Assembly (NCBI RefSeq): GCF_000003195.3
Contig: NC_012878.2
Span: 39,184,751 to 39,248,750 of the forward strand
Origin: Sorghum bicolor
Taxonomy: Eukaryota; Streptophyta; Magnoliopsida; Poales; Poaceae
Length of the DNA stretch: 64,000 nucleotides
Reading direction: 5' to 3'
Shown: positions 55,451 to 64,000 of the stretch, one piece after another
How the letters are laid out: each line of letters begins with the position of its first letter
Numbering within the stretch: position 1 is the stretch's first letter
The notes under the pieces: generated by a model
What the model saw: only the letters and a program-made list of their open reading frames with translations
The model's database searches: none
What the model was told of the DNA's origin: nothing
Translations under genes and position numbers: made by a program

Positions 55451-58400
55451 TGTAACATCCCTGATGTTACGGTTACTAAAAACGGATCATGTCATCATAA
55501 GCATTGCAAACCATAATTGTTAAAGCACAGTAGTATGCATCAACTTAAAATAAGCTTACTTTGATTGCTTGAGCTTAGGGAAGTAGAGTGTGCTTCTGTG
55601 GTGTGTTGTTGCTTGTGTGGTTGCTAAAACCCTAGGGTAAAAGATCTCCGAGAAAATGGGGGGGGGGAAAACCCTGATTTCTGGATCCTAGATTTGTCCC
55701 CTTTTGCTTAAGTCAAAAACTAAGCAAAATTTGAGGTTGAGTTCAAAAGCAAAGTTGTAGCTCTTGGCAAGATGTACAACTTTGGTGTTTTGAGTTTTTG
55801 AAGTTTCAATACAAAATTCAAAGTAATTTTGAAAATACAGATTTCCAGAAAGTGTCCCCTTTTCCAATTTAAACCCCCAATTCAAAATCCATTTGGAATT
55901 TTTAAAAGTGGTCAACATGAAAGTTGTAGAGCACAAAAAGTTGAGCAACTTTCATGTTGGGAGTTTTTCAAGTTGTTATACAAAATCAAAAGTAATTTTG
56001 GAAATTCTGTTTTGCCCCAATTCAAAAATTTGGAATTTCTTTGATTTGAGTTTGATTTTCAAACTGTTTGGCCAAATTCACCCTGTTACACTAAAAATCA
56101 GCTCTGGTCACCAAAACATGATTTGTAGCTTACAAAATTTGGAACAACTTTTGTTTTGACACAAATTTGACTCCAGTTCAAATTTCGGCTGAATTTTACA
56201 AAGTTCAGAAAAGAGGGGATAAGGGTCTGCTACAGTGACCCGATAGGGATCACTGGCTCCCTGTCCAGCGCGGCCGCCGTGCGCGCAGCACCGCGAGCGC
56301 CCGTGCGGGCACGCAGCTGCCTGCTTGCCTGCGTCGCCAGGCAACGTGGACGCCCTGGGCTCATCTCCTTCTCCCCTTTGAGCACCAGCGTAGGCGCCGC
56401 CGCGCGTTTCCTCCGTCCTGAGCCAGAGAACCCCGACGAGCTCCCTTCTTCAATTCACCATAACCACTCCTTCCCGAGCCAAATTGAGCAACCCAGCGTC
56501 TTCGCCACCTTCTTGCGAACCCAGTGCACCCCTAAGCTCCCTCTCTAACCCCCTCAAGCGCCCGAGCTCCTCCCTCCTCTCCAACTCCGGCCGAGACCGC
56601 CGCCGCGGAGCTCTTCCCGTGGCCACGGTGTTCCAGTGAGTATCACACCCCGCTGGCGACTGTTTCAAGTTCCTTCCGTGCCCCGGTTGCTCATGCTCTC
56701 GCTCCTTCTCCTTGAATGTGAGCAGGATCGCCGGAATAAGTTTGCCGGAGCCAGAGCTCCCGCCCGACGACACTGCTTCCGTCGCCAGCGGCTTCAGCTG
56801 CTTCTCCGAGCCTTGCAGCGTGAGCACCACCCTCCCCAACCCCTATGGAAGCTCGCTCGGCCGTCGGCTTGCACTCTATCGGGCCCTAGCGGCCGGCCGA
56901 GGGTCGGCCATGGCGGCTGCCCGCCCTTCTCGTGACCGAGGTGGAAGAAGTAGGGTAGAGCGTGGGTAGGGGGTGTCCACGGTGTCGCGGAGTTGAAGTG
57001 AAGCCGATGCGCACGCGCACTCCGGCCGAGACCCTCGCCAACGGCGGCCGGAGCTGTGGCCGAACCGCCGTGCGCGGTGAGGACGCAGCTGACGGGTGGG
57101 GTCGCCCCGTCAGCGTCCCGCAGAGAGAGGGGCAGCGCGCGCAGCGCGGGTGCGGGCCGAGCGCGTGTGGGCCGGCCTGCGGCCCAGTTCCCAGACAGCC
57201 CACTGCACTGTGTTTCTTTTCTTTTTCCTTTTTGATTAAAATTGCTTGATGTTTGAAATTATGTGATTAATTGTGTGCTAATCCAAAAATGATGAAAGTT
57301 TTTGTATAGGTTCCATAAGGTGGGTAGAACATAAGAAAAATAGTGGATTCTGTTTTCTGGTAGTTTGCATGTTTGTAAAAATTTGCTCTTTTAATTAATG
57401 AATAAAACTTCTAGGAATTTTAATAATTTATTTGTATGTCCAAAAATCACCAGAAATTGTGGGGAGCCTCTGAATATTATTCTCTGGCTCCACACAAAAT
57501 TTGATGACATTTGGATAATGTTTGATTAGAATACTAATAAACCCTTATTTAGTACTTAAGTAATAATTCCAAAACCATTAAATAATAATTAATTAAATTC
57601 TCATGATTAGGGTTGAGTGATTTTGGGATTGTGTGATGACCTGAGGTCATTAACTCTAATGACCTCTGGCAGTTAATTATTGTTTAGCCTTAATGCTTAA
57701 TTACTGTCATTAGTAATTAATTAAAAATTAATTAAGGTAAATAGGTTTAATAATTACTTAATTTAAGATAATTATGAATTAAGTAAAGTCTTAGTTTACA
57801 GATGCAACCTCTTAAGTAAAAATAGTAAGTTATTAAACAACTTTATTTATTAATTGTTCTGCACTGCATTGGGTGGGCAAATTGTACTTAATTCGGTCCA
57901 TCTTGCATAATTGCCATACGCATATCATAAGCATTCATCATCTTGCGTATAGCGTCCGTGACCGAAGGAGCGCCTGTTGAACCGAACCCCGAGGTCGGTG
58001 CTCCGTTCGAGGAAGTCGGATCCGAGACTTGGGAAGTCTCCGAGGGTCCCTCTCTGCCCTGCAACCAAGGCAAGCCCCGGATGCATTAACCCCTCCTTGG
58101 ATGTTTTAAATCTTTTATCACTTATGAATTGAAAATGCTGCATTAGATAGTTGAGAATTGGGTTAACCTACTTGCTGCATTTACTACCTTGATATCTGTT
58201 ATCCTGTCCTTGACACCTGTTTTATTTTAAAACTGCGTAGCGATGCTTAGCCCTGCTACTAGATAGGTTTTCAAACAAGAAAGTTTGAAGGGTTGTTGTG
58301 GGATACACTTATGATCAATGATGTTTCAATTTGAGACCGGTCGGTGGACTTGCTTTAAGAATGGAGTCTTAAAGTAGTGTCTCCGACTGTGTTGATTAAG

Positions 58401-59680
58401 GACCGTTCCGTTGATGGCCTGCTGGGTTGAGAATTTATAGTACTAGCCACTTGCCTACGGTAAGCCCAGTCCTGTGATCCCTCGACGCGAACAGCTACTC
58501 GCGCACTGGGAGTGGAAAGATGGCGAGAGTAGTGTGTACCCACCTTACGGATCTGAGATGACCGGAAAACATCTAGATCGGCTGTAGGATGGTGGAGTAC
58601 TGTACTCTCGGGTGCCGCGAACCTGGTCAAATTTGGGGAGAGCTTGCTTTGGGTTGACATATGCAAGATTTGGTTCTACATATGTCGGGTGGTTAGGAAC
58701 TCCAGCTGGATTGCTAAGCGATTCGAATCGTCGTTGCTCCCCGATTGGGAGACTCAATTCCTTCGACCCTCATCGTAGTTAAATATGCAACTAAGTGATA
58801 AAATGAGAAAAGGGAAAATGTCTCATGAGGTTCGGATCCCAATTCCCGGACTCATAGCGACATGAAGCTATGACCATCAATAAATAATACTTAATGATAG
58901 GACTAGGAACTCACGGATTCGTCTGTGGGGAACAACCAGTTAGACTATCCTCGAATTCCTCTGCCTCTGCGAGGGAGGAATTCGGAGTAAAACCTAAAAA
59001 TAAGGATGCACTACTAGTAAGCTTTTACGCAAAACACTTTGGCTCCTTGCTCAGCCACCCCTTGTCTACCCTAAGCCTGCATCCCTAAATTCTCCTCTTT
59101 TTCCCGTCGGATAAGTCTTGTCGAGTACTCCCGTACTCAGGGTTTCAATACCCCTGTTGCAGGTGAAGTTCAGGAGCCGACTTGTTTCGGACCCTGTTGT
59201 GTGACCGTCGTCGAGGTTGACGACGAAGAAGAGTGAGCGCGACCCATGGGCAGGGTCTGTAAATTTGTTCTGTCTGTACTAAAGTTTCAGTTGCTCCGCT
59301 GGACCAGACTTGTAATAACACTCTACTATTTGGAAGAACTCCTTTTATAGATTAAGTTATGTAATACTTCCGCTGTTTTACTCTGAAATATTATTTTGGT
59401 CTTGTGTCGTTGAGTTACTGCTTTATCTTCGCAACGAATGATCCTGGTGTTAAGGTGGCCACTTGCTATCCTGTAAGGGCGAGAAGAAACAGTTCTCGTT
59501 GTTTGACCATTACCAGTGGTCAGGACGAGCCAGCTTGGTACGCCACAGGTAGCAGTGGAATGAGCGCCCAGCAATGCTCATCGGACTTCTAAAGTGGGAG
59601 GACTCCCGGCATCACCGTCAGAGGTCCTTAGGACAATGGCAGGTGTCGGTGGGCCCAAACACTTAGGAGGTTCTGCCACA
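55451..59680 (+). repeat. 5' LTR (about 4.2 kb) of the chromovirus-like element
   Basis: From TGTAACATCC to CTGCCACA, just before the primer site. Layout: an AT-rich part with a repeated phrase about GCAAAGTTGTAGCTC / TGAAAGTTGTAGAGC (55750-56150), a GC-rich island (about 56250-57200), an AT-rich part (57200-57880) and a mixed 3' part. No long gene is credible. Short open frames in the GC island are low-complexity. The partner LTR is outside the window. Confidence 0.75.
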
Positions 59681-59682
59681 GC

Positions 59683-59694
59683 TGGTATCAGAGC
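59683..59694 (+). promoter_or_regulatory. Primer-binding site (initiator tRNA-Met type)
   Basis: TGGTATCAGAGC two bases after the LTR end, the standard plant LTR-retrotransposon primer site. 59695-60054 is an untranslated leader without an ORF. Confidence 0.9.
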
Positions 59695-60054
59695 ATTCGT
59701 TGCTAAGATGACTGCTGAACCTTTTGAAAATCATCAAAAAAATTCGTTTGGAACTAATACTATGAACCTGCTTATTTTGAGTCCAAGTGCTTAGTCCTAA
59801 CCTACCCCTGTCTATAGGTTTTCTTAGAATTTTTGAAGTGGTTTGGAGGAGCAACCTAAGGTATTGCCCAATGTTGTAAAAGTTTAAAGTAATATCGTTA
59901 CGAATTGTTAGTAGGAATCGTAAGTTCGTGCATGCATCATGATGTATTAACTGATTAAGTTCCTTCCTCCTTGTTGGGTTGGGCGAATAGAATCAATCCT
60001 ATTCTTGCTAACCTTTAAGGTCTCTCTTACTAATCTAAACTTACCCTCTACAGG

Positions 60055-60759
60055 ATGGCTCGTCAGAAGCAGACCCCGCGTAAGCGGACTGGTCCAAAAG
60101 GAGTTCCCCGACATCAGCTAGCTCCACGCAGTGATCAAGCCAGTAGTAGCCGCACACCGCCTCAACAGGAGGTGGACAGGTTGTCCGCCGAGTTGACTGA
60201 GGTGATGAGAGAGAGAATGTACAATGTTATGGAGATTGGCAAACTTAAAGCTCAACTGGCCAAAGAAAAACGAGCTACAGAAAATTGTGAAGCTATGTTG
60301 TCCCGGATGGTGGAGGAGCGGAATGCAGCCATTGCCCGAGAGGAAGAAGCTAGGAGCACCCATAGGCATGAGCTAACTAGGATGAACGCAAAGTTGGGCA
60401 AGGCAAAGTATCTTAAGGATTTGTATGTGAAGATGGCGGCCACGGTCACCGCACAACGGGATGTCGCGTGGCAACGAGAGGACCAGCTCTAGCTGGAGAA
60501 ACTGGAGCTGGCACATCACTTAGATACAGTCAATGATCTGGCTATGCAATATCGTGATATTGCGTTTGATCTGTATCATCAACTCCACCCACCTCCCGGC
60601 GAAGGAGAAATGGATACGGATGGCGAGCTGGCAGACGATGGAGAACCCGATCCAGGCCTCAGTGATGAAGAGGAGTCCGACCCCGATGACCACAACCCAG
60701 GGGGTAATCAAGATGATGGCAATGACGACCCGGGCTACAGTTCTGGCCACACCGATTAG
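60055..60759 (+). pseudogene. Extra coiled-coil ORF upstream of gag
   Basis: ATG at 60055 (MARQKQTPRKRTGPKGVPRH) gives a basic N-terminus, then a long Glu/Lys/Arg/Ala coiled coil (VDRLSAELTEVMRERMYNVM, EERNAAIAREEEARS). A TAG at 60490 interrupts, and the same frame goes on (ELAHHLDTVNDLAMQYRDIA). It ends in a very acidic tail (DEEESDPDDHNPGGNQDDGN) with TAG at 60757. Total about 235 codons. It has no gag motif, and gag starts separately at 60967. I do not recognise a family. A bipolar basic-coil-acidic protein could be a structural or chromatin-binding accessory, but this is a guess. Confidence 0.6.
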
Positions 60760-60966
60760 TTCGGTGAAACCGAGGGCAACGTCGTTGTAGGGGTCTTAGC
60801 TTGCCGTAGTGGGGTTCGGGTTTGTAATATAAGTTCTCTTTTGGTTTGAAAAGTTGTACCTGTTTACTTTTGGTGTGTATCTAACTAATGTTTAATAAGT
60901 GAATGTAAGATATGTTCTGTGTTATGAATTCTGCGTGGTAACAGGTATCTACGATTCTTGTAACAG

Positions 60967-61961
60967 ATGCCGATGCGTACTCGCGGATCCGATGGAGCTG
61001 GGACATCCCAGGGAGGGGATGATATCCCCAACCCTCCACCTGCTCCACCTTCTTTGGCTGACGCCATTGCTGTCTTGCTAAGTGCCACAACTGACAATGC
61101 TCGCTTGCTGCGCGAGCTAGCACAGCGTCAAACACACTCTGCTCCAAACATCAGAGCACCGCGCAACGGGGACGGAGAGACTCGGTATGTAGATTTTACC
61201 GAGACCAGGCCCCCGGTGTTCACTAAGGCCGATGAGCCTTTAGAAGCGGATGACTGGCTCCGAACTATGGAGCATAAGTTCAGTTTAATTCAGTGTTCAG
61301 AAACTCAGAAACCCTTATTTGCAGCTCAGCAACTTCGGGGAGCTGCAGGTGCCTGGTGGGAGAACTTCTTAGCTATTCAAGCTCCCGGACACCAAGTTAC
61401 CTGGACGGAGTTTAGGGACGCGTTTCGCGCCCACTACATCCCCGAAGGGCTCATGGCCATGAAGGCCGAAGAGTTTCTCGCCTTGCAGCAAGGCGATAAA
61501 AGTGTTATGGAATACGTGGCAAGGTTTAATCATCTCTCTCAATATGCCACGGATCATGTGAACACTGACAGAAAGAGGAAAGCCTGTTTCATGCGTGGTC
61601 TAAATACTAAACTTCAGACCATGATGACCACTTGCCAAAATGCTACTTTCTATGAGGCGGTAAATATTGCTATCGCCTCAGAGGAAAAGAATAGGAAACA
61701 TAAGGAAGCCAAGAAGAAGGCTGCTTCCTCTTCTTTCTCTGGTCGCGGTCAAAAGCGCCAGAGGATCATTTATCATCCACAGGGCCACGGACGTTTCCAA
61801 GCGCCGTCATATTATCGTGGTCCTTTCTCCCCTCCACAGTACAGACCCGGGCAGCAGGTATATTCTCGACCTACTGCCCTCGCTTTTGCACCACGCCAGC
61901 CGAACGCCCCGGGTGTTCGCCCTACTGCTCCGCCCAGCCACAATTACCCTTGCTTCAATTG
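60967..61961 (+). CDS. Gag of the chromovirus-like element, 3' end in gap
   Basis: ATG at 60967 (MPMRTRGSDGAGTSQGGDD) begins an open frame with the gag core: FTKADEPLEADDWLRTMEHK, AAQQLRGAAGAWWENFL, FRDAFRAHYIPEGLMAMKAE, VMEYVARFNHLSQYA. A basic Gly/Arg/Gln-rich linker follows. The frame enters the gap at CFN plus the first base of the next Cys-type codon, the start of the CCHC zinc knuckle. No stop is seen, so this gag may be intact. Confidence 0.88.
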
Positions 61962-62961
61962 NNNNNNNNNNNNNNNNNNNNNNNNNNNNNNNNNNNNNNN
62001 NNNNNNNNNNNNNNNNNNNNNNNNNNNNNNNNNNNNNNNNNNNNNNNNNNNNNNNNNNNNNNNNNNNNNNNNNNNNNNNNNNNNNNNNNNNNNNNNNNNN
62101 NNNNNNNNNNNNNNNNNNNNNNNNNNNNNNNNNNNNNNNNNNNNNNNNNNNNNNNNNNNNNNNNNNNNNNNNNNNNNNNNNNNNNNNNNNNNNNNNNNNN
62201 NNNNNNNNNNNNNNNNNNNNNNNNNNNNNNNNNNNNNNNNNNNNNNNNNNNNNNNNNNNNNNNNNNNNNNNNNNNNNNNNNNNNNNNNNNNNNNNNNNNN
62301 NNNNNNNNNNNNNNNNNNNNNNNNNNNNNNNNNNNNNNNNNNNNNNNNNNNNNNNNNNNNNNNNNNNNNNNNNNNNNNNNNNNNNNNNNNNNNNNNNNNN
62401 NNNNNNNNNNNNNNNNNNNNNNNNNNNNNNNNNNNNNNNNNNNNNNNNNNNNNNNNNNNNNNNNNNNNNNNNNNNNNNNNNNNNNNNNNNNNNNNNNNNN
62501 NNNNNNNNNNNNNNNNNNNNNNNNNNNNNNNNNNNNNNNNNNNNNNNNNNNNNNNNNNNNNNNNNNNNNNNNNNNNNNNNNNNNNNNNNNNNNNNNNNNN
62601 NNNNNNNNNNNNNNNNNNNNNNNNNNNNNNNNNNNNNNNNNNNNNNNNNNNNNNNNNNNNNNNNNNNNNNNNNNNNNNNNNNNNNNNNNNNNNNNNNNNN
62701 NNNNNNNNNNNNNNNNNNNNNNNNNNNNNNNNNNNNNNNNNNNNNNNNNNNNNNNNNNNNNNNNNNNNNNNNNNNNNNNNNNNNNNNNNNNNNNNNNNNN
62801 NNNNNNNNNNNNNNNNNNNNNNNNNNNNNNNNNNNNNNNNNNNNNNNNNNNNNNNNNNNNNNNNNNNNNNNNNNNNNNNNNNNNNNNNNNNNNNNNNNNN
62901 NNNNNNNNNNNNNNNNNNNNNNNNNNNNNNNNNNNNNNNNNNNNNNNNNNNNNNNNNNNNN
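61962..62961. other. Assembly gap (1000 N)
   Basis: Exactly 1000 N between the gag zinc knuckle and the late RT region. The missing part should hold the end of gag, protease and most of RT, normally more than 1 kb, so the number is probably a placeholder. Frames drawn across it are not meaningful. Confidence 0.95.
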
Positions 62962-62963
62962 AG

Positions 62964-64000
62964 CAATGTGAGTTCTGGCTGGACAAAGTTCATTTCCTGG
63001 GTCATGTATTATCAGCGGAAGGAGTCGCTGTAGACCCAGGCAAGGTAGAAGATGTATTGAATTGGAAACCCCCGACTACGGTACATGAGGTCCGTAGTTT
63101 TCTGGGCATGGCGGGATATTACCGTCGTTTTATCCCGGACTTTTCCAGAGTCGCCAAACCAATCACAACCTTGCTCAAAAGTCAAACAAAATTTGTTTGG
63201 TCACCCCAATGTGAGCAAGCTTTTCAGACTCTGAAAAGGTTGTTGACAACTGCACCTGTCTTAGCCCAGCCAGATATTGAAAAACCCTTTGATGTATATT
63301 GTGACGCATCAGGAATCGGGTTAGGCTGTGTGCTGATGCAGGAGGGTCGCGTAATTGCATATGCTTCCAGGCAACTCAAACCTCATGAAGAGAATTACCC
63401 GACCCATGATCTCGAACTAGCCGCCGTGGTACATGCATTGAAGATCTGGCGTCATTATTTGTTGGGAAACACATGTCATCTATATACAGATCACAAAAGC
63501 TTGAAGTATATCTTTACTCAAGCTGAGCTTAATATGCGCCAGCGAAGGTGGCTAGAACTAATCAAAGATTACGACCTTGAGGTGCATTATCACCCTGGCA
63601 AGGCAAATGTAGTAGCGGATGCCCTCAGTCGTAAGGCTCACTGTAATTGCTTAACAGTGAAGCCTAGGGATATAACTTTGTGCCAAGAGCTAGAGAACAT
63701 GGGAATAGAAATGATTTCCCAAGGAAGCCTTTCCAATTTAAAGATTGATTTCAATCTCGAGGCTCAAATCATAAAGGCACAAAAAGAAAACAAAGGCATG
63801 AGACATCTTAAAGAGAAGGTTTTTAATAGAGCACTCACAGACTTTAAGGTGGATGATGCGGGAGTAATCTGGTTCAAGAACCGGTTAGTGGTTCCAAAGG
63901 TACCTGAGCTACGTCAGCAAATCCTGGATGAAGCTCATGCCACGAGGTATTCCATTCATCCGGGAAGCAATAAGATGTATCAGGACCTGAAGCAAAGGTT
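62964..64000 (+). CDS. Pol of the chromovirus-like element: RT end, RNase H, start of integrase
   Basis: One open frame from the gap to the window edge. RT thumb: [20 protein letters not shown] and [20 protein letters not shown]. RNase H acidic residues: [45 protein letters not shown] and [12 protein letters not shown]. After a linker comes the integrase zinc region with its histidines ([20 protein letters not shown]) at the end of the window. No stop in 345 codons and all four RNase H acidic positions kept, so this copy looks better preserved than the other gypsy elements. The catalytic YVDD box is in the gap. Confidence 0.9.

Larger units (their letters stand above)
55451..64000 (+). mobile_element. 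Chromovirus-like (Tekay/Del-type) LTR retrotransposon, open at right edge
   Basis: Starts with a 4.2-kb LTR (TGTAACATCCC...), then primer-binding site TGGTATCAGAGC (initiator-Met type), an extra ORF, gag, a 1000-N gap and pol to the window end. Very long LTRs with this start and this primer site are typical of grass Tekay/Del chromoviruses. The chromodomain would lie beyond the window, so the lineage is inferred. It inserted into the RT region of the preceding gypsy element; the flanking five bases are GTCCG, but the right duplication cannot be checked. Confidence 0.85.

Noticed and set aside
61944..63005. Very long open frames consisting mostly of unknown residues
   Set aside because: Artefact of reading through the 1000-N gap.
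1..64000. tRNA, rRNA or miRNA genes
   Set aside because: None recognised by eye. The tRNA-related strings found (28665, 51989, 59683) are primer-binding sites. A covariance-model scan could not be run, so absence is not proven.

Overview
The window is plant nuclear DNA, almost certainly from a grass (Poaceae), and comes from a draft assembly: it holds a 100-N gap (39349-39448) and an exactly 1000-N gap (61962-62961). The grass assignment rests on the families present: CACTA elements with ACCGGGACTAAAG-type and TTTGCCGAGAGC-type subterminal repeats, Stowaway MITEs with CTCCCTC ends, and Athila, Tat and chromovirus Ty3/gypsy elements. I cannot name the species. Nearly everything is transposable element. 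I recognise one convincing host gene, a WI12/wound-induced-like gene at about 40.7-41.45 kb.

Layout. (1) 1-36083 is a CACTA DNA transposon. Its left end lies outside the window; its right end is a CACTG-type terminus at 36083. It carried a plus-strand gene (Transposase_24-like domain, DUF8039-like segment, proline-rich linker, Ulp1-like cysteine-protease C-terminus) that is now cut into three pieces. (2) An Athila-lineage LTR retrotransposon (4408-26067, minus strand, target duplication ATGAG) sits in that gene. It has gag, protease and an extra ORF but no reverse transcriptase or integrase. (3) Inside the extra ORF of the Athila element is a Tat-lineage element (8587-21015, minus strand, duplication ATTGT) with gag, PR, RT, RNase H, a second RNase H and IN, all broken by stops. 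It also carries an antisense, spliced, six-exon plant-mobile-domain gene with its own TATA box (9807-13214). (4) A gag-only LTR element (27317-35234, plus strand, duplication GCAGA, two 1340-bp LTRs) lies in the Ulp1 part of the same CACTA gene. Its LTRs are related to those of the Athila element.

(5) 36534-40265 is a second complete CACTA element (duplication ACA) with hairpin-forming terminal arrays and a minus-strand multi-exon gene. (6) 40266-46723 is host-like sequence with the WI12-like gene, small MITEs and a Mutator-like element nested in a Stowaway MITE. (7) 46724-50330 is a hAT element with a nearly intact transposase. (8) 51246-55450 is the 5' part of a gypsy element with broken gag-pol. 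It is cut by (9), a chromovirus-like element (55451-64000, open at the right edge) with a 4.2-kb LTR, an extra coiled-coil ORF, gag and pol.

The most unusual signal is in the nested Tat element. The hexamer GCCGAT and its complement ATCGGC occur about 98 times by eye in 12.4 kb, against about six expected by chance. They occur in both orientations through both LTRs, the sense genes and the antisense gene, and are rare elsewhere in the window. With the accessory antisense gene, this resembles a self-recognition motif system, which is an inference that needs testing. By-eye LTR divergences (Athila about 3.5-4%, Tat about 3%, gag-only element about 1.3%) agree with the nesting order.
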